Shown here: positions 27,726 to 36,496 of the stretch, in pieces
Layout: every line of letters starts with the position of its first letter
How positions within the stretch are numbered: the stretch's first letter is position 1
Source: an uncultured Cellvibrionales bacterium
GTDB taxonomy: Bacteria > Pseudomonadota > Gammaproteobacteria > Pseudomonadales > Cellvibrionaceae
DNA length: 64,000 nucleotides
Reading direction: 5' to 3'
Assembly: GCA_913020115.1 (NCBI GenBank)
Contig: CAJWBQ010000001.1
Span: forward strand, 186,001-250,000
Program-made: the position numbers and the translations under genes
The notes under the pieces: model-generated
What the model was told of the DNA's origin: nothing
Seen by the model: the letters and a program-made list of their open reading frames with translations, nothing else
The model's database searches: none

Positions 27726-28322
27726 ATGGAAGCGAGGATTTTGCGTTTAAATTCAGGTGGCCAGCCTGTCGATTGGTTGCACTGGAAAGAAGCGGCTTGT
27801 TTGCACAGTCGCGATATGGTGTGCTGGAGCTTAGGCGGCATAGTGAAACGTGTGCTCGGTGGCTGCTCACGCTTTACGGGTCAGCGAAGCAAGCTTGATC
27901 TGCCCGCCATTATTGCCTGCCATGGTTCGCTGCCCAGCGTTTATGCAAAATCTGCCTTACAACGACAAATTCGTCGCGGCCCTCCTCTTACGAATAATGC
28001 GCTTTTCGCGCGGGATAATCATCAGTGTTTATACTGCGGAAAATTTTATTCTAAAGACCAACTATCAAGGGACCACGTGCACCCAGTGAGCCGCGGGGGT
28101 AAAGACCGTTGGGAAAATGTAGTGGCGGCGTGTAAACGTTGTAATCAGCGAAAAAGTAATCACCTACTGTCAGAGACGCAGCTAGAATTATTGGCATTAC
28201 CTTTTCGTCCCAACAACGCCGAATACTTGGCTTTGATTAATAGCGCGCGCCTGCGCGGCGATCAGCTTGACTTTTTACGGCCGCAATTTTCTAAAAACAG
28301 CCGCTTAGTCCAGAGTCACTAA
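27726..28322 (+). CDS. HNH endonuclease family protein
   Basis: HNH proteins are metal-dependent nucleases; this subgroup is widespread in proteobacteria and its biological role is unclear. I favour ATG 27726 (product opens EARILRLNSGGQPVDWLHW); ATG 27714 is an alternative. The HNH domain follows a basic helix: CLYCGKFY, then LSRDHVHPVSRGGKDRWENV and CKRCNQRK, so both zinc CxxC pairs and the DH/N/H catalytic residues are present. 198 residues. Converges on the DUF924 gene with a 6-base gap. Confidence 0.88.
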   Translation: MEARILRLNSGGQPVDWLHWKEAACLHSRDMVCWSLGGIVKRVLGGCSRFTGQRSKLDLPAIIACHGSLPSVYAKSALQRQIRRGPPLTNNALFARDNHQCLYCGKFYSKDQLSRDHVHPVSRGGKDRWENVVAACKRCNQRKSNHLLSETQLELLALPFRPNNAEYLALINSARLRGDQLDFLRPQFSKNSRLVQSH

Positions 28323-28328
28323 TCGTGC

Positions 28329-28871
28329 TCAAAAGGATGAGCCCGGCGTCTCAAGAAAGATTAATTCGGCCTCTGTTGAGTTTCGCTTTAAAACTTTATT
28401 TCGGTGTGGGTAACGTCCAAAGCGATCGATAATGTCCTTATGTCTATGTTCAAATCGCAAGTTGTCTTCCAGCCCTGGGCGACCAAATAAGGTGAGTGCT
28501 TGCTCGTGTATTAGCGCTGATTCGCTGTGCATAAAGGGCATCAACATAAACGCTTGTTGAGCGGGATTTAATTGCTCCAAGCACCCTGAGCGCACAGCTT
28601 CCTGTGAGAGCGCAAGTGCCAGCGTGTCCTGCGCAAAGGCCGCCGAGGAATCGCGATATATATTGCGAGAAAACTGATCGAGCACAATGATTTCTGCTAG
28701 GCGACCTTCGGCGCATTCACGCCAAGTGAAGAGTTCAGCTCGAGACGCTCGCTCAAGAAGATCACCAAAGCGACGTTTTAAGTCTTGGTCAAATTCAGGG
28801 TTTTTCTTATACCACTCTTTGGGTGTGATGGTTTCGAACCAAAACTGAAGAATATCTTTTGCATTAATCAT
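28329..28871 (-). CDS. DUF924 family protein
   Basis: DUF924 proteins are all-helical with TPR-like folds and no assigned function. The 180-residue product shows the family landmarks ILQFWFE near the start, LAEIIVLDQFSRNIYR, FMLMPFMHSES and FGRYPHRNKVLKR. Its start overlaps the SRAP gene stop by 8 bp, so the two are co-transcribed. Confidence 0.9.
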   Translation of the reverse strand: MINAKDILQFWFETITPKEWYKKNPEFDQDLKRRFGDLLERASRAELFTWRECAEGRLAEIIVLDQFSRNIYRDSSAAFAQDTLALALSQEAVRSGCLEQLNPAQQAFMLMPFMHSESALIHEQALTLFGRPGLEDNLRFEHRHKDIIDRFGRYPHRNKVLKRNSTEAELIFLETPGSSF

Positions 28872-29523
28872 AATGAAGCTCTAAATGTTCAATTTCGCCG
28901 CTGGCGACGGGGTTTTTGGGGCTTTCAATTTTAACTGCGCTGAGTGTGCAAGAGGAGGGTTTCTGCCACAGAGGCGCGATATCCGCATGGGTTTTCCCCC
29001 GGTCCAACCAATGATTGATGGCGTTTCCCCGCAACATTAAAGGCACAGACTTTTTGTGAATGTGGGCCAGGGCTGGGTGGCCCGGCAAAGTTACAATTGA
29101 GCATGAAAACTGACCGGTTTGTGGCCAATATTTTGCGAGCCCTCCAAAGGCAATGTCTTCATCAGGTATCGACAAAGCGAAGGCTTGGCTTTGTTGCCAT
29201 TCATAATATCCCGAGGCAGGAATAATTACCCGAAAGCTTTTCGGTGCAATGCGGTGCATGGGGGACGTAAGAATTTTGTCGCTGCGTGTATTGAAGCTTT
29301 GCCAACGATTGTCTGGAATCATCCTGCCGGAGTCTGTATCTGCTTTCATCGCCAACCACCAGTGGGCAGTTTTGATTTTTCGCTCGCTCTTACCTTGGAC
29401 AACAATTTTCACTGGGTCTGTGGGTGCAATATTTGGGCGAGGCTCTGCCTCGTCATAAATTCCCAGAATTCGGAAAAGTTCATGACTCTGAGGGTTGTTG
29501 TTTGTAAAGAAACGTCCGCACAT
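28864..29523 (-). CDS. SRAP domain protein, abasic-site crosslinker (YedK/HMCES family)
   Basis: SRAP proteins form a stable thiazolidine crosslink with abasic sites in single-stranded DNA through Cys2 after Met removal. Here MCGRF supplies Cys2, and IIPASGYYEW supplies the catalytic Glu. LAHIHKKSVPLML corresponds to the active-site His region, although HxRMP is more usual than HKKSVP. 219 residues, normal size. The gene is downstream of no other gene on its strand. Confidence 0.92.
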   Translation of the reverse strand: MCGRFFTNNNPQSHELFRILGIYDEAEPRPNIAPTDPVKIVVQGKSERKIKTAHWWLAMKADTDSGRMIPDNRWQSFNTRSDKILTSPMHRIAPKSFRVIIPASGYYEWQQSQAFALSIPDEDIAFGGLAKYWPQTGQFSCSIVTLPGHPALAHIHKKSVPLMLRGNAINHWLDRGKTHADIAPLWQKPSSCTLSAVKIESPKNPVASGEIEHLELHYD

Positions 29524-29608
29524 AGATTTATTGTCAACGATCTTAAGAATGAAGCGTTTGGGTGTAGGTAAGTAAATTGTTCATTGGAATCTTATTAGGG
29601 AGTACGTT

Positions 29609-30022
29609 ATGAAACAATCATTGATTGTGGGTTTATGTGGTGTTTATTTGGCGATGTTACTGGCGCCAACAGTTATGGCGGATGATTGCGAGCGTGGCGG
29701 CAAGCAGCGAGGCCATCACGGTAAAATGCAACAGCGTCAGTTAGTTTTACAATACATGGTGGAGGCTGGCGATATAACTCAGGCCGAGATTGATGAGCGT
29801 GTCGCAGCGCGTAAAGTGCTGCGAGAAGAGCTTGCGGCATTGCGTGAGGCGGGCGACGATCAGGGCTTTGAGGAGAAAAAAGCGGCGATGAAGGCGTCAA
29901 TGCGTGAATTGCGCGCTGAGACTAAAGCCTATGTAGAAAGTCACGAAGATCTTAAGTCTCTGCTCGAAGAGCAGCGTAAAGCAAAGAGATCAAAACATCG
30001 GGGGCATCACGACAAGGACTAA
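29609..30022 (+). CDS. Small exported His-rich helical protein, Spy/LTXXQ-like
   Basis: The 137-residue product has a signal peptide ending VMADD, a GHHGK and a C-terminal HRGHHDKD His cluster, and a charged helical middle (about 40-125). Layout is like CpxP/Spy-type periplasmic proteins, but the LTxxQ motif is not clear. GGGAG lies 6 bases before the ATG. Metal binding by the His clusters is a possibility only. Confidence 0.7.
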   Translation: MKQSLIVGLCGVYLAMLLAPTVMADDCERGGKQRGHHGKMQQRQLVLQYMVEAGDITQAEIDERVAARKVLREELAALREAGDDQGFEEKKAAMKASMRELRAETKAYVESHEDLKSLLEEQRKAKRSKHRGHHDKD

Positions 30023-30072
30023 AACTGGGTCGAGACTAACAAAAATTCAGGAATTATCATTGTTTCTTCGTA

Positions 30073-30104
30073 GTATGGTGTTATAGTTACATATATCACC
30101 ATAC
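30073..30104. promoter_or_regulatory. Inverted repeat upstream of the YggN-like gene
   Basis: GTATGGTG at 30073-30080 is the exact inverse of CACCATAC at 30097-30104, with 16 bases between. It lies 20 bases before the ATG, so it could be an operator or leader hairpin. No regulator is assigned. Confidence 0.4.
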
Positions 30105-30123
30105 ATCCACGAGGAAGAACACC

Positions 30124-30942
30124 ATGGTAATTGATTGTATGACGGGTATTGGTCTGTGTGCGGGCCTATTCGTGGGCCAGAACAGTATTGCGGCCATCGC
30201 GGAACAGCCCGTTTTCTCGGTGAAAGAGGAAGCCTGTGAAGTAAGCATTCAGCACGATATAACCGTGAGCGAAGACTTTGTTCGGGTTTTCGATGGCGAA
30301 CAAACACTCTATAGAATTCAGACGAACGGTGAATTTTGGGTGGGCGATGAGTTTGTTGAGTTGAGTGAAGGTCAACAAGCTGTGGGCCGTGAGTACGTGT
30401 TAGCTCTCAATAAAGCCGTGCCTGAGGTGACCGCACTTGTTTCAGAAGCGCTAAATATGGCAGGTGAGAGTGTTGGCGCCGCTCTGGAAGCGGCCTTTGG
30501 GGCTGACAACTCTTTGAGCACTACGGTACAAACTTCCTTGTCGCAAGCCAGCGAACACTTCAACAGCGTGGTATCTCGACAAGGCAACGAATACACCTTG
30601 AGTCATTCAAGCGTGGACCATCTTGATGATGTATTTGGCCAGGAATTTGAAACCAAGATCGCCTCAGCCGTAAAAGAATCGGTGGGTTCCATTCTCATGG
30701 TGCTCGGTAAAGCTATAGTGTCTGGCGATGGCGACTTTGAAGATAGGATGGAGGCTTTTAACCAGCGCATGGAGTCAATGGGCTTGCAAATTGAGCAGAA
30801 TATGGCCGCTGTTGGAAAAAGCATGGAGGTAAAAGGAGAGCAATTGTGCCGCGACTTTGATCGTATCAGACAGCTGGAGCTTACACTGCGAACCGGTGTG
30901 CCTAGTCTAGCGAATTCAGCTTTATTTAAAACTCTTCCTTGA
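30124..30942 (+). CDS. YggN-like DUF2884 exported protein
   Basis: The 272-residue product resembles the DUF2884/YggN family of periplasmic proteins of unknown function. A cysteine-containing segment ACEVSIQHDITVSEDFVRVF follows a hydrophobic N-terminus; helices follow, and the C-terminal end has LCRDFDRIRQLE with a second Cys, so a disulfide is possible. GAGGAAG lies 8 bases before the ATG. Confidence 0.75.
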   Translation: MVIDCMTGIGLCAGLFVGQNSIAAIAEQPVFSVKEEACEVSIQHDITVSEDFVRVFDGEQTLYRIQTNGEFWVGDEFVELSEGQQAVGREYVLALNKAVPEVTALVSEALNMAGESVGAALEAAFGADNSLSTTVQTSLSQASEHFNSVVSRQGNEYTLSHSSVDHLDDVFGQEFETKIASAVKESVGSILMVLGKAIVSGDGDFEDRMEAFNQRMESMGLQIEQNMAAVGKSMEVKGEQLCRDFDRIRQLELTLRTGVPSLANSALFKTLP

Positions 30943-31267
30943 ATCTTCTGACGCAGAATGAGGGCGGGGCGGCCCTCGTTGGACTTATTCATATTCGTTA
31001 TAATGGAGCCTGTTAGTTAGTTCAATGTACGGAGGAAAATATTTCTTTTTGCGGTGACTATTCAGTCATTGTTTTTGTTTGCATCCGGCGTCGCCTTTCA
31101 CTACTTTGTAAGTAGAATTAACCGTAGAACTACTTTATGGTTAGGCTAGCAATTCATATATTGCGACCGAATAAGCGAACTTGGGAATACCTACAATAAA
31201 TATCCCTCTCGCCTAATCAACACAATAATAAATATAAAACACTATAGTTTCCCGGAGCACTGTGAAG
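30943..31267. other. 325-base leader/intergenic region before TBDR 1
   Basis: It starts with a G+C-rich short hairpin (GAGGGC...GCCCTC at about 30960-30980) that could end the previous transcript. From about 31147 the sequence is nearly the same as the leader of the second receptor gene (33907-34024), including GGGAATACCTACAATAAATA and CGGAGCACTGTGAAG. A shared promoter and 5' untranslated region is therefore likely. Confidence 0.6.
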
Positions 31268-33739
31268 ATGAAGCAACTACCACGTCCTTGGTTGAAAAAA
31301 TTTCCTTTATTAACGGCTGCGATTTGTTTCGCCAGCACCAGCGCTGTTGCGCAATTTGCGATTGAAGAGATTGTTGTTACGGCTTCAAAGCGAATACAAA
31401 CCTTACAAGAGATTCCAGTTGCCGTAAGTGTTACTACTGGTGACACAATTGAAATGGCACAAATTCAAGACATCAAAGACCTACAAAGTCTGGTGCCGTC
31501 CTTGCGCGTTAGCCAATTACAAAATTCAACTAACACCAATTTCGTTATTCGCGGTTTTGGTAACGGCGCTAATAACCCTGGCATCGAGCCATCTGTTGGT
31601 GTGTTTATTGATGGTGTATACCGTTCTCGGTCAGCTTCATCTATATCCGACTTGCCCAACCTTGAGCGAGTGGAAGTTCTGCGTGGGCCACAAAGTACCT
31701 TGTTTGGTAAAAACGCCTCTGCGGGTGTGATCAGCATTGTTACACGTAAGCCTACAGGTGAATCAGCTGGGAACGTGTCGGCCACTGTTGGTAATTACGG
31801 GCTAGTGGTATTGAAGGCCCAAGCCGAAGGCTCGCTGTCTGAAAATGTTGCCTTCGATGTATCGGCCATGCATAACGGCAGTGACGGGTACTTTGACAAC
31901 CTCAACACCGGTAACACTCTTAATAATCGTGATCGTCAGGCAGTTCGTGGTCAGTTAGCCATTACCCCAACTGACAATGCTGAAATTAGAATAATCGCTG
32001 ATTACGACAAAATTGATGAGGAATGCTGTGGTGTTGTGAATCTTGTAGAAGGTGCTTTGGGCGCCTTCGCAATTCCATTTTCTGGCGGCGCAATTGTTCC
32101 CAATGACCCGACAGCGCTTGAAGCTTATTACAATGTTGATCCAACGAATCAAATTGATAACTCGGGCATATCAATGCAGGTTGACCTTGACTACGATACG
32201 TTTGCCTTGACCTCGATTACCTCGCTTCGAAACGCCGATTCTTACTCGAATATCGATTCAGACTTTACGAGCTCAGCGATCATCTCAAACCCAATTAATA
32301 CAGACATAGAAACTTTCACTCAGGAGATTCGTTTAACATCTGCCGGTGGTGGGAAACTAGATTGGATGGTTGGAGCGTTCTATTTTGATGAGTCCATCGA
32401 TTATAAAAATGAACTACCGTTCGGAGAAAATTATCGGGCCTATTTAGATGCGCTAACATTGGCGCTGGGTGCGCCTGGTGCCATCGGGGGCATTGAAGCC
32501 GCTCTTGGCTTGCCCGTGGGTGGAGCCTTTGGTCAGGTGGGTCAAGGTGTCACTGAGGAGGCAACACTGGATAATCAGGCGCTGTCATTATTTGGACAGT
32601 TAGATTGGCATATCAACGATCAGTTGACGGCAACGCTAGGATTAAACTTTTCTCAGGATGAGAAAGAAGCAACACTGGCCCAAACACAGGGAGATCCGTT
32701 CTCAGCCATCGATTTTGTTCAGTTAGGTGGCGGTCTTATTTTCCAGCAGCTTACCGCTGCAGGTGTTCCTGCGGATGTTGCTGCAGCACAAGCCGCCGCT
32801 CTTAGTACAACAGCCTCTAACCCACTGTTGGGGTTGCAGGCACTGCAGTTTTTACCCCCGCTTGTTGATTATCCCAATGCGATTGAAGACGGTAAAAGCG
32901 ATGACGACGATTTAACCTACACTTTACGCTTGTCATACAATGTGAATGATGATCTCAGCGTTTACGGTGGTATTTCTACTGGCTTCAAAGCGTCATCTTG
33001 GAACCTAAGTCGAGATTCTAGGCCCACTGCTGGTGATATGGATGCGGTTCGCGCCGCGGGTTTGGGTGTGAATAATTTAACCACAGGTACACGTTTAGCT
33101 GGCCCTGAAGAAGCTCAAGTGATTGAAATTGGTCTGAAGGCTAGCTTCGAGCGAGGTTCATTTAACCTGGCAATATTTGATCAAGAGATCAAAGGCTTTC
33201 AATCAAATATTTTCAACGGAACGGGTTTTAATCTTGCCAACGCAGGTCTGCAATCAACTAAAGGCGTTGAGTTCGATCTGACTTACTACCCTATAGATTC
33301 ATTACAGCTAGGGCTTGCCGGAACCTTCTTGGATCCTCTGTACGACGATTTCACTGGTGCGTCGGGAATCGATGGACCAACAGACTTGAGTGGTCAAGAA
33401 CCTGCAGGCATTCACAAAGTTAGTTTGTCTACCTCGGCAACTTATCGCTTTACCATTGGCTCATTTGATGCGTTTCTCCGAGGTGATTTCCAATACGATG
33501 ATAAGATTCAAACCAATGATAATTTGCCTGAATCTATCTCATCACGTGAAGTTAAGAATCTTAACTTGAGCGCGGGCATTACTGGTGAGAACGGTTTGAA
33601 CGTTTCAATTTGGGGCCGCAATGTCACAGATCATGAAACATTAATAACCGGCTTTCCATCAGTTGCTCAGGCCGGAAGCTTTAGTGGTTACCGTACGCCT
33701 CCTCGCACCTATGGTCTTACCGTCTCAAAAGACTTCTAA
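31268..33739 (+). CDS. TonB-dependent outer-membrane receptor 1
   Basis: TonB-dependent receptors import scarce nutrients across the outer membrane using inner-membrane energy. I chose ATG 31268 because its near-identical context recurs in the paralogue; GTG 31262 is in frame. 823 residues. A signal peptide ends SAVAQ; a TonB box-like EEIVVTASKR follows. The plug domain has ERVEVLRGPQSTLFGKNASAG (residues in several short motifs) and the C-terminal barrel ends PRTYGLTVSKDF with terminal Phe. The substrate cannot be told from sequence; no transporter genes are adjacent. A terminator follows. Confidence 0.94.
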   Translation: MKQLPRPWLKKFPLLTAAICFASTSAVAQFAIEEIVVTASKRIQTLQEIPVAVSVTTGDTIEMAQIQDIKDLQSLVPSLRVSQLQNSTNTNFVIRGFGNGANNPGIEPSVGVFIDGVYRSRSASSISDLPNLERVEVLRGPQSTLFGKNASAGVISIVTRKPTGESAGNVSATVGNYGLVVLKAQAEGSLSENVAFDVSAMHNGSDGYFDNLNTGNTLNNRDRQAVRGQLAITPTDNAEIRIIADYDKIDEECCGVVNLVEGALGAFAIPFSGGAIVPNDPTALEAYYNVDPTNQIDNSGISMQVDLDYDTFALTSITSLRNADSYSNIDSDFTSSAIISNPINTDIETFTQEIRLTSAGGGKLDWMVGAFYFDESIDYKNELPFGENYRAYLDALTLALGAPGAIGGIEAALGLPVGGAFGQVGQGVTEEATLDNQALSLFGQLDWHINDQLTATLGLNFSQDEKEATLAQTQGDPFSAIDFVQLGGGLIFQQLTAAGVPADVAAAQAAALSTTASNPLLGLQALQFLPPLVDYPNAIEDGKSDDDDLTYTLRLSYNVNDDLSVYGGISTGFKASSWNLSRDSRPTAGDMDAVRAAGLGVNNLTTGTRLAGPEEAQVIEIGLKASFERGSFNLAIFDQEIKGFQSNIFNGTGFNLANAGLQSTKGVEFDLTYYPIDSLQLGLAGTFLDPLYDDFTGASGIDGPTDLSGQEPAGIHKVSLSTSATYRFTIGSFDAFLRGDFQYDDKIQTNDNLPESISSREVKNLNLSAGITGENGLNVSIWGRNVTDHETLITGFPSVAQAGSFSGYRTPPRTYGLTVSKDF

Positions 33740-33759
33740 GCATTTTTTTGATTCTACCT

Positions 33760-33787
33760 ACTTCTATGTCAGCAGTGACATAGAAGT
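33760..33787 (+). other. Perfect 12-base hairpin after TBDR 1
   Basis: ACTTCTATGTCA (33760-33771) and its exact complement (33776-33787) with a 4-base loop lie 20 bases after the receptor stop, directly before a second terminator-like hairpin. It may protect the 3' end of the message or act as a first terminator; no T-run follows it. Confidence 0.6.
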
Positions 33788-33793
33788 ATCCAA

Positions 33794-33827
33794 ACCGACC
33801 TTGGGTTATGCCTAAGGTCGGTTTTTT
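33794..33827 (+). terminator. Rho-independent terminator of TBDR 1
   Basis: ACCGACCTT pairs with AAGGTCGGT across an 11-base loop, followed by six T residues. Classic intrinsic terminator for the first receptor gene, separating it from the second copy. Confidence 0.85.
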
Positions 33828-34024
33828 CGTTAATTTTTGCTTGAGCCGCGAGAGTATTGTGCCGCGACTATTCTCTAGCGTCGTTATATATTATATGATT
33901 AAGCTGGCAATATATAAGTTGCGACTAAATAAGCGAGCATTGGGAATACCTACAATAAATATCCCTCTTGCCTAATTACACAACAATAAATATAAAACAA
34001 TATAATTTCCGGAGCACTGTGAAG

Positions 34025-36406
34025 ATGAAGCAAACACCTCGTCCTTGGTTGAAAAAATTTCCCTTATTAACGGCTGCGATTTGTTTCGCCAGCACTAGCG
34101 CTGTAGCGCAATTCGAGATGGAAGAGATTGTTGTTACCTCTTCAAAGCGAACACAAACCTTGCAAGAGATTCCAATTGCCGTAACGGTTACCACCGGTGA
34201 CACCATTTCAAAAGCCGCAATTCAAGACATTATTGGCCTGCAAAGTGTGGTTCCCACGCTGCGGGTCAGTCAATTACAGTCATCCACCAACACATCGTTC
34301 TCTATTCGTGGTTTTGGTAACGGCGCCAATAACGAAGGCATCGAACCTTCTGTTGGGGTGTTTATTGATGGTGTGTATCGTTCACGTGCCGGCGCAGCAA
34401 TTTCTGACTTGCCGCGTTTAGAGCGAGTTGAAGTGCTTAGCGGTCCACAAAGCACGCTGTTTGGTAAAAACGCCTCAGCCGGTGTAATCAGCGTGGTTAC
34501 GCCCAAACCTTCAGGTGAAACTGGCGGCTACATCGAAGGCAGTGTCGGCAATATCGGCTACACAAATTTTAAAGGCTTATTTGAAAGTGCCGTTTCTGAC
34601 GACCTGAGCTTCGATATTTCCGCTAACTACACTCAGCGTGATGGTTATTATAAGAGTATTTCTGGCCTCTCTGACCAGAACGAACGAAACCGTTGGGGCG
34701 TTCGTGGCCAAGTGTACTGGACACCCACCGACAACACCGCAATACGCATTATCGCCGATTACGATGAACTCGACGAAGTGTGTTGTGGTACGCCCAATGT
34801 GGTGAATGGACCTACTGCCGCAGCGGTTAATGCCGTTGGCGGAGAGCTGGTACCTGAGGCACCGTTTACATATCGTGTCGCGAGTGATGTCGACCCCTTC
34901 AACGAAGTTGAAAATGGCGGCATTTCGATGCAAATCGATGTCGATTACGACAGTTTTACTCTAACCTCAATAACCGCATTTCGCAGCAGTGACACGTTTG
35001 AGGCGATTGATATTGATTTCACCAGTGCGGCTTTAACTCAAACCAGCCCCAACGAAAGTAATATCGAAACCTTTACCCAAGAAATTCGCCTTACCTCAAC
35101 CCCTGGTGGCAATTTAGACTGGATGGTTGGTGGTTTTTACTTCGATGAGTCCATGAAGTATACCTCTGAGGTTCTTTGGGGCCCTGCCACGCGAGGCTAT
35201 TTTGACGGTGTTGTGGCTGGTCTTGGGGCCCCTGGAGCACTAGCGGGGCTTGAAGCGGCCTTCGGGATGCCGGTTGGTCAAACGTTCTTTGCCAATGGTA
35301 CCGGCGCGCGCGACGTTTTTACGCAGGACGATGAAGCGTATTCAGCCTTCGGTCAAGTTGATTGGCATGTAAGCGATGAAATCACCGCAACGGTCGGTCT
35401 GAACTACACCAGCGATGAAAAAGAAGTTACCTTTAACCAAGTTAACAACAACGTCTTTGCGGCATTACCCGCTGCTTTTCTAGGTGGATTAGCCGCTCTA
35501 CAAAGTTCCTTGCCTCCCGTGATCAATATGCCAAACGAAGTTGAAGATGGCAAAGGCGAAGATTCTGACACTACCTACACTCTGCGCTTGGCTTACGATC
35601 TTAACAACAGTGTTAATCTCTACGTGAGCACAGCCACCGGTTTCAAGTCGAGTTCATGGAATTTGTCACGAGACTCGGCTCCTGTTGCGGCCGACTTGGC
35701 CGCATTAATGGCCTTGGGTCTGACTAGCCATGCACCCAACGCCACCGCCGGTACGCGATTTGCTAACCCTGAAGAATCTACGGTGTATGAGTTTGGTTTA
35801 AAAGCGGTTTTTGAACGGGGTTCTTTAAACTTAGCGGTATTTGATCAAAACATTAAAAACTTTCAATCGTCTATCTTTAACGGTACGGGCTTCGAGATGA
35901 GGAATGCCGGTCAACAGTCTACTCAGGGCATTGAATTCGATTTGACCTATTATCCGATAGACACACTTCAATTGGGCTTGGCAGGCATGTTATTAGATCC
36001 AGTCTATGACGAGTTTGTAGGTGGTGGTCCTGGTGGGGCAGACTTATCTGGCAGCACGCCTGCGGGGATTCCTGAAACTAGCTTATCCTTATCGGCTACT
36101 TATGATTTCAGCATAGGTAATAACGACGCTTATCTGCGTGGTGATTATCAATATGAAAGTGAAGTAAGGTTGGTTGATAACCTACCCGCCTCACTCGACC
36201 ACATCTTTAAGCGCAAAGTCGGTTCACTTAACCTAAGTGCCGGTATTAGCACGAGCAGTGGCATTGACTTCACCCTCTGGGCACGCAATGTAACCAATGA
36301 CGAATATTTGATATCTGCTTTTCCCACTCCGGCGCAGGCAGGTAGTTTTAATGGTTATCCAAACGAGCCGCGCACTTTTGGCCTATCGGTGCGAAAAACT
36401 TTGTAG
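34025..36406 (+). CDS. TonB-dependent outer-membrane receptor 2 (paralogue)
   Basis: A tandem paralogue of the preceding receptor: 793 residues from ATG 34025. The signal peptide (PRPWLKKFPLLTAAICFAST) is nearly the same as in copy 1, as is the TonB box EEIVVTSSKR. The plug has RVEVLSGPQSTLF, in which Ser replaces the usual Arg of the RGPQ motif. The barrel differs most in extracellular loops, as expected for changed ligand specificity. The C-terminus RTFGLSVRKTL lacks the usual aromatic last residue. Substrate unknown. Confidence 0.94.
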   Translation: MKQTPRPWLKKFPLLTAAICFASTSAVAQFEMEEIVVTSSKRTQTLQEIPIAVTVTTGDTISKAAIQDIIGLQSVVPTLRVSQLQSSTNTSFSIRGFGNGANNEGIEPSVGVFIDGVYRSRAGAAISDLPRLERVEVLSGPQSTLFGKNASAGVISVVTPKPSGETGGYIEGSVGNIGYTNFKGLFESAVSDDLSFDISANYTQRDGYYKSISGLSDQNERNRWGVRGQVYWTPTDNTAIRIIADYDELDEVCCGTPNVVNGPTAAAVNAVGGELVPEAPFTYRVASDVDPFNEVENGGISMQIDVDYDSFTLTSITAFRSSDTFEAIDIDFTSAALTQTSPNESNIETFTQEIRLTSTPGGNLDWMVGGFYFDESMKYTSEVLWGPATRGYFDGVVAGLGAPGALAGLEAAFGMPVGQTFFANGTGARDVFTQDDEAYSAFGQVDWHVSDEITATVGLNYTSDEKEVTFNQVNNNVFAALPAAFLGGLAALQSSLPPVINMPNEVEDGKGEDSDTTYTLRLAYDLNNSVNLYVSTATGFKSSSWNLSRDSAPVAADLAALMALGLTSHAPNATAGTRFANPEESTVYEFGLKAVFERGSLNLAVFDQNIKNFQSSIFNGTGFEMRNAGQQSTQGIEFDLTYYPIDTLQLGLAGMLLDPVYDEFVGGGPGGADLSGSTPAGIPETSLSLSATYDFSIGNNDAYLRGDYQYESEVRLVDNLPASLDHIFKRKVGSLNLSAGISTSSGIDFTLWARNVTNDEYLISAFPTPAQAGSFNGYPNEPRTFGLSVRKTL

Positions 36407-36452
36407 TTTTGAAAGTTTTAGTACGCATAACCTAGTGTAGGTATTTACTTAA

Positions 36453-36487
36453 AACCGGTGCAGAGTCTTACTCTACACCGGTTTTTT
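36453..36487. terminator. Bidirectional terminator between TBDR 2 and the diguanylate cyclase
   Basis: AACCGGTGCAGAG pairs with CTCTACACCGGTT (one mismatch), flanked by an A-run on the left and six T residues on the right. It suits the convergent genes on either side. Confidence 0.82.
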
Positions 36488-36496
36488 GTCTACGGT

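Noticed and set aside
31268..36406. Assigning the two TonB-dependent receptors to siderophore or sugar uptake
   Set aside because: No ligand-specific neighbour genes or motifs are visible; substrate left open.
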